DNA of 64,000 bases, from NCBI GenBank assembly GCA_030027265.1, contig JASENG010000002.1, positions 124,001-188,000 of the forward strand. The letters run 5' to 3'. This stretch comes from Lysinibacillus fusiformis (GTDB taxonomy: Bacteria; Bacillota; Bacilli; Bacillales_A; Planococcaceae). Both the position numbers and the translations under genes were made by a program. Shown here in pieces: positions 25,678 to 36,306 of the stretch. The notes under the pieces were generated by a model. The model searched no databases and was not told where the DNA came from. It was given only the letters and a program-made list of their open reading frames with translations. The first letter of the stretch is position 1. The number at the start of each line of letters is the position of its first letter.

Positions 25678-26220
25678 TTATTCAATAATCTCTGTGAAAA
25701 AACAGGTCTTCATATGATTGATAAACGTGTCCCCTAAATCCGTAAATGTCGCAACACCACGTCTATGAATGGCTGTTTTAAAACCTTCCGCATCTGCTCC
25801 AGCCACCGTTAAAAAGTCGCAAATATCTGTACAAACGCCAACCACATGTACTTTTTCAACACCCAACCCTTTTAGTTTTTGTGCTAAATTTGTTTTAAAG
25901 AAGGCATTATAATTTGTTTTTGGTTGGTAGACGACATTAGGATTAGACTCATGTTCTTTAAACCAAGTCAACAATTCGCCGTAGAGCTCCTGCCCTTTCG
26001 TCCCCACAACATTGTGGGCTGGCCACAACTCAAAATGTGCATCCTCTTCCTCGTGCGCATCCATCGCAATTACAACAACTTGATTATTTTTTAAAAATTC
26101 ATTCGCCTGCTCGATAATATATGGCACAATCTCCTGCGCCGGCTTTCCAGCTGTCAAACTTCCATTATCCGCAACAAAATCATTGCTCATGTCAACGATG
26201 ATTAGGGCTTGATTTGGCAT
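25678..26220 (-). CDS. pncA: Nicotinamidase / isochorismatase-family cysteine hydrolase
   Basis: 180 residues with the Asp10-Lys101-Cys134 triad: VDMSNDFV, QPKTNYNAF and GVCTDICD. The metal site AMDAHEEEDAHFELWPAH is the PncA-type DxHxxxxxHFxxWPxH block, which separates nicotinamidases from other isochorismatase-like enzymes. It deamidates nicotinamide to nicotinate for NAD recycling. The ribosome site is GGGAGGAAAATCC. It lies alone beside the CRISPR trailer end. Confidence 0.93.
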   Translation of the reverse strand: MPNQALIIVDMSNDFVADNGSLTAGKPAQEIVPYIIEQANEFLKNNQVVVIAMDAHEEEDAHFELWPAHNVVGTKGQELYGELLTWFKEHESNPNVVYQPKTNYNAFFKTNLAQKLKGLGVEKVHVVGVCTDICDFLTVAGADAEGFKTAIHRRGVATFTDLGDTFINHMKTCFFTEIIE

Positions 26221-26369
26221 GGATTTTCCTCCCTTTGCAAATTAATAATTCTCATAAAATGTATAGTTTTAATCTGCTTAAAATGCGTAAGACTAAAAAC
26301 TTTAGGTAACCCCCATGCTGAGATTGATAATATTACCGCGTTTCTGCCACATAACACATTCGCTACTCC

Positions 26370-26493
26370 ATTCTAAACTCTCTATGATGGAAGTAACCAA
26401 ATTTACAAATCTATCTCGATGTTTTACTTTCATTTCAATCCTCCATATGTAGAGAGTGACAGAGGAGACAAAAAATATTGAAAATCGACTTAT
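26370..26493 (-). CRISPR. Decayed trailer end of the CRISPR array
   Basis: Two degenerate repeats precede the first good one. The one at 26432-26460 reads ATTTCAATCC, then TCCATATGTAGAGAGTGAC, and is followed by exactly 33 bases (26461-26493). The one at 26370-26396 (ATTCTAAACTC, then TCTATGATGGAAGTAAC) is followed by 35 bases. A third, weaker relic may lie at about 26309-26327. Decay at this side marks the leader-distal end. Confidence 0.75.
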
Positions 26494-29400
26494 ATTTCAA
26501 TCCACACTCCCTATGTTGGGAGTGACCTCATGGCGGACCGAGATTCGAGGTTAGATTCATTTCAATCCACACTCCCTATGTTGGGAGTGACTTACATCCA
26601 GGATCCTACATCATATTTTAAACATATTTCAATCCACACTCCCTATGTTGGGAGTGACTTTACCCACGAAAGTAACGGCTTCGTTTTTCACTATTTCAAT
26701 CCACACTCCCTATGTTGGGAGTGACGTACTACCGTTTACGGTTTCTTCTTTTCCCTTAATTTCAATCCACACTCCCTATGTTGGGAGTGACACATTTTGA
26801 TTCGCTTGTCCCCGAAACACATCTTCATTTCAATCCACACTCCCTATGTTGGGAGTGACAAAGGATACACATCATCGTGTGTACCCATATTTATTTCAAT
26901 CCACACTCCCTATGTTGGGAGTGACGGTGACCTCTTCTGGCAACCAATCGAAAATATTAATTTCAATCCACACTCCCTATGTTGGAAGTGACGATTTATC
27001 TTCGCCAGCTTTAACAATGCAAGCAATTTCAATCCACACTCCCTATGTTGGGAGTGACGTTATTACAACAGGCGATAGAATTTATTTTACACATTTCAAT
27101 CCACACTCCCTATGTTGGGAGTGACTGCTTCACCCGAAATTCATGGTCATCCACAATGACATTTCAATCCACACTCCCTATGTTGGGAGTGACATAAGGA
27201 GCTGAAAATAATGGACTTATTAGTATTATTTCAATCCACACTCCCTATGTTGGGAGTGACACTATGACCTTTGGTATGGCATTGGATTACATTGATATTT
27301 CAATCCACACTCCCTATGTTGGGAGTGACGCAGCACAAATCCAAAGCGCTCAATCTGTCATGATTTCAATCCACACTCCCTATGTTGGGAGTGACCTATT
27401 CTATTAATCACTACATTTTCCACACTTATTTCAATCCACACTCCCTATGTTGGGAGTGACGTAATTTAAAATTTCTTTATCCTATTGAATTTATTTCAAT
27501 CCACACTCCCTATGTTGGGAGTGACATGATGTAACAGGACAATTATCTTTACCAGATGATTTCAATCCACACTCCCTATGTTGGGAGTGACACGTTTTAT
27601 TGTGTTTTTATAGATACCTCTCCCAGATTTCAATCCACACTCCCTATGTTGGGAGTGACTTGGTTGATAATTTTGATTTATCTTATCTTATCTTATTATT
27701 TCAATCCACACTCCCTATGTTGGGAGTGACTTTATGTTTGCTGCTCACCTATTAGTTTTAACTAATTTCAATCCACACTCCCTATGTTGGGAGTGACAAT
27801 AATTCAAACATGAAAGGAGATACCTCAAAAAAATTTCAATCCACACTCCCTATGTTGGGAGTGACGTTTCATATAACGGAAAATAAAATTCCTCTTTTGA
27901 TTTCAATCCACACTCCCTATGTTGGGAGTGACGCAAACTTTTCGGCTTCTGCTGTGGATTTAAAGATTTCAATCCACACTCCCTATGTTGGGAGTGACTT
28001 GTTTATTGTCATGTATTTTCCTCCCTTTATAAATTTCAATCCACACTCCCTATGTTGGGAGTGACATTCATCCTCGTATTCTTCCAAAAACCAAAGGAAT
28101 TTCAATCCACACTCCCTATGTTGGGAGTGACTTAAAGCGTCTTGTGTCTCGTTCGGTAGCGAATCATTTCAATCCACACTCCCTATGTTGGGAGTGACTG
28201 TAACAACTAATGATGCAGCTGCAACCTCAACATTTCAATCCACACTCCCTATGTTGGGAGTGACTATTCCAATAACGTTTTTCTTACACGCTTCATTCCA
28301 TTTCAATCCACACTCCCTATGTTGGGAGTGACCAAACAGCGTAACTCTAAATAAGTTCAATATTTTATTTCAATCCACACTCCCTATGTTGGGAGTGACC
28401 TGGATTTGGTATTACATCCCCACCAGGTATTTGATTTCAATCCACACTCCCTATGTTGGGAGTGACATTTACTGATTCAACAACAGTAGTTAGATCAGTA
28501 ATTTCAATCCACACTCCCTATGTTGGGAGTGACGACGATTATTAAGCTTTAGCACCCGTCACACGTTTATTTCAATCCACACTCCCTATGTTGGGAGTGA
28601 CCTGGTGTGATTCGTTTTATTGATTTCAGGGCTAAATTTCAATCCACACTCCCTATGTTGGGAGTGACATTTGCAGTTTTTATTGCTGAAAATTCTATGA
28701 ATATTTCAATCCACACTCCCTATGTTGGGAGTGACATTTAGAACTGTTGGTGATTTAGTTAGATTTAGAATTTCAATCCACACTCCCTATGTTGGGAGTG
28801 ACATCATCTATCGCCAATAAAAACTTCTGGATAGGTATTTCAATCCACACTCCCTATGTTGGGAGTGACTGCTTCAAGTTGTTTTAGCGTTACTTACTGT
28901 AAATTTCAATCCACACTCCCTATGTTGGGAGTGACCCAATTAAGGAGTAACGACTACATCAGCAATACGATTTCAATCCACACTCCCTATGTTGGGAGTG
29001 ACACACTTTTACTCGATTGGCAATATTATAATTTAATATTTCAATCCACACTCCCTATGTTGGGAGTGACATCACGCTCTGAAATTTCTTCGGTGATAGG
29101 ATAATTTCAATCCACACTCCCTATGTTGGGAGTGACGATTCTTGTATTAATTCAGTGAAATCGATAGTAATTTCAATCCACACTCCCTATGTTGGGAGTG
29201 ACTTCCAACATTCGGTAAAAACTTCTATTACCTAATTTCAATCCACACTCCCTATGTTGGGAGTGACCTCGAATCGCCTCCTCAACCTTTTGTCTGTATT
29301 CTATTTCAATCCACACTCCCTATGTTGGGAGTGACAATAACCTGCAGCATTATCTACCGCTTTCACATCATTTCAATCCACACTCCCTATGTTGGGAGTG

Positions 29401-29536
29401 ACTCCTCCTGCAGCAACTAAACCGCCTGCTACGTTAATTTCAATCCACACTCCCTATGTTGGGAGTGACTTAAGATTTCTGTTATTTCTTTGTCGGTGTA
29501 ATGATTTCAATCCACACTCCCTATGTTGGGAGTGAC
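26494..29536 (-). CRISPR. Type I-C CRISPR array, leader-distal segment (46 repeats)
   Basis: Forty-six 33-bp repeats. On the plus strand each reads ATTTCAATCCACACTCCC then TATGTTGGGAGTGAC; on the transcribed minus strand each begins GTCACTCCC and ends GTGGATTGAAAT, the type I-C hairpin (CACTCCC/GGGAGTG) and 3' handle. The 45 spacers are 32-38 nt, mostly 33-34. Repeats are essentially identical; the one at 26960 has a G-to-A change in the stem. The spacer at 28534-28568 is repeated in the other segment. Peptide-like open frames across the array are artefacts. Confidence 0.99.
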
Positions 29537-29608
29537 GGCGATCACCTTTGTCACTATTGTATTTCGCAAGTAAAAATTGAGCCATTTATTAATTAAAAAC
29601 TGAGCCAC

Positions 29609-30361
29609 TTAAACCTGACTATTTTCCAACCATTCTTTTGTATCTAATATTCGATAAGATGGTCCTACCATGTCCACCATGTATGCTCGATGTGTTAGTC
29701 GGTCCGTTAAAGCTGCTGTTAAAACTGGATCATGAAATATTTCTTCCCATCGATCAAATGATAAATTACTCGTAACGATGGTGGATGCTCGTCCTGCCCG
29801 AAGGGAAAGATGAGTAAATAATAACTCGGCTCCTTCTTTATCAAAGGAGATATAACCTAATTCATCAATGATTACTAAATCATATTTTTCAAACTTCAGT
29901 TCAAATGAACGTAACGTTCTTTCAGAACGGCTTTCTTTTAACTGATTTACAAGGGATGACACCGTTGTAAAATACACCTTATAACCTGCTAAACAAGCTT
30001 CAATTCCTAAACCAATTGCTATATGTGTTTTACCTGTACCTGGTGATCCGATTAATAAAACGTTTTGTTTTTCTTGAATAAAGTCTAATTTCTTTAAATG
30101 TGGGAGGCGAGAGGCCGCATTTTGCGGTAATCTCTCAAACTCTAATTCAGTTAATAGTTTCTTTTCAGGGAAATTTGCAGATCGAATGCGATTCGCTTTT
30201 GCTCGCACTTCTCGATCTTCCATTTCTTGCACTAGTGCGTGATATAAGAAATCTTCTGCTGTCTGATATTGTTTCCACATATCATCTTCTTGAATAAATC
30301 CCCGAATGCTTGGTAATCGAAGTTCCTTACACATCTCAATCATTTCTTGTCTCTTATCCAT
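29609..30361 (-). CDS. istB: IS21-family helper ATPase IstB
   Basis: 250 residues, an AAA+ protein of the DnaC/IstB group. Walker A is LIGSPGTGKTHIA near residue 104, Walker B is LVIIDELGYISFD near residue 163, and the C-terminal SNLSFDRWEEIFHDPVLTAALTDRL is the usual IstB block with the sensor region. It helps the transposase select and capture target DNA. Its ATG overlaps the istA stop (TAATG). It looks full length and undamaged, so the element may still be mobile. Confidence 0.96.
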   Translation of the reverse strand: MDKRQEMIEMCKELRLPSIRGFIQEDDMWKQYQTAEDFLYHALVQEMEDREVRAKANRIRSANFPEKKLLTELEFERLPQNAASRLPHLKKLDFIQEKQNVLLIGSPGTGKTHIAIGLGIEACLAGYKVYFTTVSSLVNQLKESRSERTLRSFELKFEKYDLVIIDELGYISFDKEGAELLFTHLSLRAGRASTIVTSNLSFDRWEEIFHDPVLTAALTDRLTHRAYMVDMVGPSYRILDTKEWLENSQV

Positions 30362-31914
30362 TAGTGAAGCACCCCTGTCTTTTTCGTTTCAAATAACGCC
30401 GTTATGGCTGAAAGATTTTCGAGAGATTGGGTGGTGACTTCATTTTTGGAATGTACAGTTTTATGAATATATTCGCCTTGATTAGCTAAGAAAATAATCT
30501 TTTCTGTTGTTATTTGAACCATAGGGTTCTTCTCAAGTTGTTCAATCGCTGCTAAGACTTTTTCTAGATTTTTATTTTCTTTTAGATAAATAAGTAACTC
30601 TAGAAAATCTCGCTCATTTCCAATATAATAATCTTTGTATAATTTTTTTATTTTTGTTGGTGCTTGACTCAAACATTCACTTTGAGCCAATGCACCTTTT
30701 TTCTTTTCAAATGTACGTAAGTAATGATAAATGTCCATAATCCATTGATGGATTTGCCAACTTCGCTTATGTGTCGCGATACAGGCATTTTCACTGAAAA
30801 TAAGAATTTTTTCCGCACTCGCTTTTACTTTCACCCATTCTCCAACATGTCCTTCTGGAACAGAATAACGATTTTGTCTATAAGTAATCGTGCTATATTT
30901 GTCCACTCTAAATTCATACAACTCAGAGGCATCAAATGGAATAATTTCTGTGCTTACATGCCTAGCTATACGCTCTTCTAGCATTAATTCATGGTGCGTT
31001 TGGTTTTTCTTATAATGCTTGCGAGAGTTTAATTTCATGATTACTTCTGTTAGATAAGCCTGAGCTTCTTCTAAACTTGCAAAAGTATCTCGATGGGCAA
31101 ATGCTTTCCGGCGGATGTATTCTACACTTCGCTCCACATGCCCCTTCTGATTTCCTTTTCTCGGTTCACATAGTCGTATTTTAAAATGATAATGCATCGA
31201 TAGATTTTTCATCCCATCGGTAATCTCACGTTCTGTCCCAATAAAATTCTTTACGACTGTCCGCATATTATCGTACGTAAAAACTTCTGGTACAAAGCCT
31301 AAATAGTCAATACATTTTACATGAGCATCTTGTACGCACACCATTGTTTCGGATTCATATAAATATGCAAATCTATCATTACTATATGGTAGGGTAAATA
31401 CCGCCATTGAAAGAGATCGTAATGTTTGATCAATGAATAATTTTACTTCTCCCCAGTCAAATTCAATCTCATGACCAGCAGTTGCTTTTTGACGAATAAA
31501 GACTTCTTTTTGATGTTTCTCCTCACTATTTACAAAATTTCTTACAGTGGTATAACTAATTTCAAAACCTTCATCTAATAACTTTTCATGAATATCAATC
31601 ATTTTTAGTTGTTGCTTGTGCATCTGATGTTGCCGTTTATAATCATTATCTTTTAACATTTTTCGAATACGTTTCATCACCGTAGGTGTTAAAGCACGTT
31701 TATTTCCTTTGCGTTTTTTATACGACGGAGGCGTTACATAGTTATCTGTAATAGGTAATTCTCGAATATCTTGTTTTCTTTTTTCAAGATCCTCTTGGAT
31801 ATACTTTTTTACAGTATTACGAGAAATCCCAAGCTCCTTGGCAATTTGACGTTGACTCTTATTTTCTTGATGAAAGGCAAGTAGTACCTTCTGTTTCTTC
31901 TCCAATGAAATCAC
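30361..31914 (-). CDS. istA: IS21-family transposase IstA
   Basis: A DDE transposase of 517 residues starting at GTG after AGAGGTG-type ribosome signals. The N-terminal helix-turn-helix is RQIAKELGISRNTVKKYI (about residues 19-36). The catalytic core begins at EIEFDWGEVKLFIDQ, has the second Asp in FTYDNMRTVV, and has the Glu in GNQKGHVERSVEYIRRK. A C-terminal beta-rich domain follows (EFRVDKYSTITYRQNRYSVP). No frameshift or stop is seen. It is transcribed in the same direction as the CRISPR array that it interrupts. Confidence 0.96.
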   Translation of the reverse strand: MISLEKKQKVLLAFHQENKSQRQIAKELGISRNTVKKYIQEDLEKRKQDIRELPITDNYVTPPSYKKRKGNKRALTPTVMKRIRKMLKDNDYKRQHQMHKQQLKMIDIHEKLLDEGFEISYTTVRNFVNSEEKHQKEVFIRQKATAGHEIEFDWGEVKLFIDQTLRSLSMAVFTLPYSNDRFAYLYESETMVCVQDAHVKCIDYLGFVPEVFTYDNMRTVVKNFIGTEREITDGMKNLSMHYHFKIRLCEPRKGNQKGHVERSVEYIRRKAFAHRDTFASLEEAQAYLTEVIMKLNSRKHYKKNQTHHELMLEERIARHVSTEIIPFDASELYEFRVDKYSTITYRQNRYSVPEGHVGEWVKVKASAEKILIFSENACIATHKRSWQIHQWIMDIYHYLRTFEKKKGALAQSECLSQAPTKIKKLYKDYYIGNERDFLELLIYLKENKNLEKVLAAIEQLEKNPMVQITTEKIIFLANQGEYIHKTVHSKNEVTTQSLENLSAITALFETKKTGVLH

Positions 31915-32031
31915 CTCTATACGCTCCTAACTCTATGAAGTTAGGATTATTTTCATATAAAAGTGGCTCACTTTTCAACTGCGATGGTGGCTCAGTTTTA
32001 GCTTATCAAATACAACTATTCTCCATTAGAT

Positions 32032-35000
32032 ATTTCAATCCACACTCCCTATGTTGGGAGTGACATCATAACTAAATAAACTTCTAGGGTTTAAACGATT
32101 TCAATCCACACTCCCTATGTTGGGAGTGACAAGTCTGGTCGTTCGAGTAATGGATTACAGTGATATTTCAATCCACACTCCCTATGTTGGGAGTGACCGA
32201 ACTTTGTAATTAAAGTGCCTACATTTTGTAATTTCAATCCACACTCCCTATGTTGGGAGTGACTGAATGGGCATTGCTTACTCTTTTGAGTGAAATATTT
32301 CAATCCACACTCCCTATGTTGGGAGTGACTCTACTTACTGGTAGTAGTAAAAAGGATTTAAAATTTCAATCCACACTCCCTATGTTGGGAGTGACTATCA
32401 CCCTCTTGCTCCCTTCCAATGCAACATTGATTTCAATCCACACTCCCTATGTTGGGAGTGACGAGTAATTGTTGAGCATAGTTTTTGATGTAATCTTATT
32501 TCAATCCACACTCCCTATGTTGGGAGTGACACTCGCCACTTAACAGTCCCGTCATCACGCTCTATTTCAATCCACACTCCCTATGTTGGGAGTGACATCG
32601 TTCATCTTCATCACCATTTTCAACATATAATTTCAATCCACACTCCCTATGTTGGGAGTGACCATTTTCATATCGCAATACCCATTTCACCTCCTAATTT
32701 CAATCCACACTCCCTATGTTGGGAGTGACATTTTCTCCTATTGCAATAGATGTTGCATTCCTTATTTCAATCCACACTCCCTATGTTGGGAGTGACGACA
32801 ACTACAAGAGTTATCAAACATTCCTATTTTCAATTTCAATCCACACTCCCTATGTTGGGAGTGACCCTTCATCTAATAAGTCTTCTTCATTTGTAATAAT
32901 TTCAATCCACACTCCCTATGTTGGGAGTGACCCATAAATCATATAAGTCTGCTAAGTCTTCGGAATTTCAATCCACACTCCCTATGTTGGGAGTGACTTG
33001 ATAAATTGACACTTGCTGACCGTATTAAAGGATTTCAATCCACACTCCCTATGTTGGGAGTGACGTCTCCCATATCTGTACTAATCCAAACATATCGGAT
33101 TTCAATCCACACTCCCTATGTTGGGAGTGACGCTCTTTTATGTGATGGACGACTTCCGCTTTTCATTTCAATCCACACTCCCTATGTTGGGAGTGACGAT
33201 TTTCCCGAACGTTTTGAGTTAATGGCTAGGTTAATTTCAATCCACACTCCCTATGTTGGGAGTGACAGAACCTGATTTTTGCATTTCAGTTTGTAGCTTA
33301 ATTTCAATCCACACTCCCTATGTTGGGAGTGACATTGGTTGGCTAGTTACACTATTAATTCCTTTAAATTTCAATCCACACTCCCTATGTTGGGAGTGAC
33401 GTGTAGTATATCGAATCTTTTGTTGTTGAGTTAATTTCAATCCACACTCCCTATGTTGGGAGTGACGAAGTTAATGTAATTAATGCAGAATTATTGAAAT
33501 TTCAATCCACACTCCCTATGTTGGGAGTGACTTGGTACAAGAGCAACAACGTTTTTGCGGAATATTTCAATCCACACTCCCTATGTTGGGAGTGACGTTC
33601 ATACGTTTAGTCATAAATTCTTCTCGAGCAATTTCAATCCACACTCCCTATGTTGGGAGTGACACTTGCATGTTACTGAGAGTTAAACCCTTCATTATTT
33701 CAATCCACACTCCCTATGTTGGGAGTGACCTATTGCTCTACATCTTCTAGAGATGGGATTTCAATTTCAATCCACACTCCCTATGTTGGGAGTGACTCCG
33801 CAATATTTATACGAGGAGGTGGACGGTATGATTTCAATCCACACTCCCTATGTTGGGAGTGACAAAATGCAACCTTCTCTGGGTATATCAAAACACTCAT
33901 TTCAATCCACACTCCCTATGTTGGGAGTGACATTGTCCCATAATGTTCAGTAACTAGTAGTTTAATAATTTCAATCCACACTCCCTATGTTGGGAGTGAC
34001 TGAAAGTATCTAGTGTCGGTGTCAATCTAGTTGCATTTCAATCCACACTCCCTATGTTGGGAGTGACCAAGCCGAAGGTTGCGAGGAAATATTCACGGAA
34101 TTTCAATCCACACTCCCTATGTTGGGAGTGACTGTTACCCATATGGATACTACAACGAAACCGTCATATTTCAATCCACACTCCCTATGTTGGGAGTGAC
34201 CAATTGACGGCTTTTTAACGTCTGCGACGGTGCTATTTCAATCCACACTCCCTATGTTGGGAGTGACGATTATTACTTTTGGCATCTTGATGTTGTAAAA
34301 AATATTTCAATCCACACTCCCTATGTTGGGAGTGACTTCTTGTCCCGTATCAACATTAACCCAACCAGTAATTTCAATCCACACTCCCTATGTTGGGAGT
34401 GACCATTCTGCAAAACATGTTCTTGTATGGCATTCCAATTTCAATCCACACTCCCTATGTTGGGAGTGACCGATTATTAAGCTTTAGCACCCGTCACACG
34501 TTTATTTCAATCCACACTCCCTATGTTGGGAGTGACTATGCCCTATGATGTAATAGAGTCATTAATTGGATTTCAATCCACACTCCCTATGTTGGGAGTG
34601 ACCTTGATATTGACTTTTACTTGATAATGTTGAGTTATTTCAATCCACACTCCCTATGTTGGGAGTGACGTTTAGTTTGGTTCGATTGGAAAAAACAATC
34701 AAAATTTCAATCCACACTCCCTATGTTGGGAGTGACGTGAAAGGGGTTAAAAAATAATGGCTACTAGTCAAATTTCAATCCACACTCCCTATGTTGGGAG
34801 TGACTCGCTACACCGCTTGCTGCCATACTCTCAAAAAATATTTCAATCCACACTCCCTATGTTGGGAGTGACAAATTCTAGTGTTACTTGGTCTGCAAGT
34901 CAAGGCATTTCAATCCACACTCCCTATGTTGGGAGTGACTAAATCGTATAATTCAAACATTAATTTCTATATTATTTCAATCCACACTCCCTATGTTGGG

Positions 35001-35809
35001 AGTGACGTTGCTGTTGGTGCAGCTGCTACTGCCTCTAAAATTTCAATCCACACTCCCTATGTTGGGAGTGACCAGATTCTTTGTATGCAATCTGATTTAT
35101 CTCGATTTCAATCCACACTCCCTATGTTGGGAGTGACATTATCTGTTTCATGTTGATTTACCAGCAAAAGTTATTTCAATCCACACTCCCTATGTTGGGA
35201 GTGACCTAATCGTATTAAATCTCTATTCATTGCTTAATTATTTCAATCCACACTCCCTATGTTGGGAGTGACATCGTATTGACTTTGCTTGTCATAGCGA
35301 CCAATGATTTCAATCCACACTCCCTATGTTGGGAGTGACCTGAACCAATCAGTACCATAGTTAGTGATATTAAATTTCAATCCACACTCCCTATGTTGGG
35401 AGTGACATTCTTATTTCTGCTAAATCCACATCATTATAATATTTCAATCCACACTCCCTATGTTGGGAGTGACCCTCTGTCAACCCAATTGATTCCATTT
35501 TCAGTTAAATTTCAATCCACACTCCCTATGTTGGGAGTGACGAATCGTTGAGAATAAGGCTGCGGAAGTATCCTCATTTCAATCCACACTCCCTATGTTG
35601 GGAGTGACTCAAATAACTTATCAAACATTGTAGCCATTTGTATTTCAATCCACACTCCCTATGTTGGGAGTGACTTTCGGATTCTATGTTATAATTGATT
35701 CAATATTTTTATTTCAATCCACACTCCCTATGTTGGGAGTGACGTACGGGGAAGAGCGCCCTACCATTTCCTTTGGATTTCAATCCACACTCCCTATGTT
35801 GGGAGTGAC
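32032..35809 (-). CRISPR. Type I-C CRISPR array, leader-proximal segment (57 repeats)
   Basis: Fifty-seven 33-bp repeats identical in design to the distal segment, with 56 spacers of 32-36 nt. Counting both segments and the IS-split spacer, the array holds 103 repeats and 102 spacers. The last repeat (35777-35809) abuts the AT-rich leader next to cas2, so new spacers should be added here. The spacer at 34471-34503 repeats 33 nt of the spacer at 28534-28568. Confidence 0.99.
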
Positions 35810-35977
35810 TGCGAAAAATATCAATTAAATATCAAAATTAATATGTTTCCATCAAAACAAAAACTTCATCAAGACTTTACTCTTAATTCAAATAAATTCT
35901 GATACAAATTCAATACCCTTTTCTGGTGCGAATACCTCCAGTAATTCATGTTCACTTAGTATTCGCACCATATAAAA
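35810..35977 (-). promoter_or_regulatory. CRISPR leader with an internal hairpin next to cas2
   Basis: A 168-bp AT-rich region between the cas2 stop and the first repeat. It contains an 11-pair hairpin, GGTGCGAATAC (35924-35934) with GTATTCGCACC (35959-35969), which could end the cas transcript. From there to the repeat the minus strand is A/T-rich (TTTGATATTTAATTGATA), where transcription of the array and spacer integration should be directed. No precise promoter is assigned. Confidence 0.75.
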
Positions 35978-36286
35978 CTAAAGGATAAGAGTATCTTCAA
36001 CATTGAATGTTTGTTTTGAGCCTAAGTGTAACACTTTTGTTTTATAATTATTCCCTAAATTGTAAAATCTCAGGCTATCTTCTTTTTCATTTATTATCTC
36101 TGTTAAAGTTAATTGTAATTGTTTTAATTGTGTAGCATCTACAATACATTCAAAAACAGAATTTTGAACACGAACTCCGTAATTTTCGCAAGTTTTTGCA
36201 ACTCGACGTAATCTTTTTTGACCAGCAGATGATTTTGTAACAACGTCATATGTCACTAATACTAATATTTCCATCACCTTTTTCAT
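35978..36286 (-). CDS. cas2: CRISPR endoribonuclease/integration protein Cas2
   Basis: 102 residues. MEILVLVTYDVVTK gives the beta-1 strand with the conserved Asp, followed by RRVAKTCENYGVRVQNSVFEC and a C-terminal strand SLRFYNLGNNYKTKVLHLG, the ferredoxin-like Cas2 fold seen in type I-C systems. It forms the acquisition complex with Cas1. Translation may begin at the M four codons in, but the ribosome sites do not decide. It is the last cas gene before the leader. Confidence 0.95.
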   Translation of the reverse strand: MKKVMEILVLVTYDVVTKSSAGQKRLRRVAKTCENYGVRVQNSVFECIVDATQLKQLQLTLTEIINEKEDSLRFYNLGNNYKTKVLHLGSKQTFNVEDTLIL

Positions 36287-36306
36287 CTTTTTAGCCGTCC
36301 ATCACA

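Larger units (their letters stand above)
29558..32014 (-). mobile_element. IS21-family insertion sequence inside a CRISPR spacer
   Basis: A 2457-bp element carrying istA and istB. Its ends are imperfect inverted repeats of 27 bp (29558-29584 and 31988-32014, 21 matches) beginning TGTATTT and ending AAATACA, each with a TGAGCCA motif and a second inner TGAGCCAC copy. It is flanked by a 5-bp direct repeat ACTAT (29553-29557 and 32015-32019). Removing the element and one ACTAT restores a 33-nt spacer, proving insertion into an existing array. Confidence 0.96.

Noticed and set aside
26530-35156. Many short frames encoding repeated peptides such as ISIHTPYVGSD or QSTLPMLGVT
   Set aside because: They are translations of the CRISPR repeat, have no ribosome sites, and change frame with spacer length.
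26494-35809. Self-targeting spacers against genes of this window
   Set aside because: No clear match was seen by eye, and a proper alignment of 102 spacers was not possible here.
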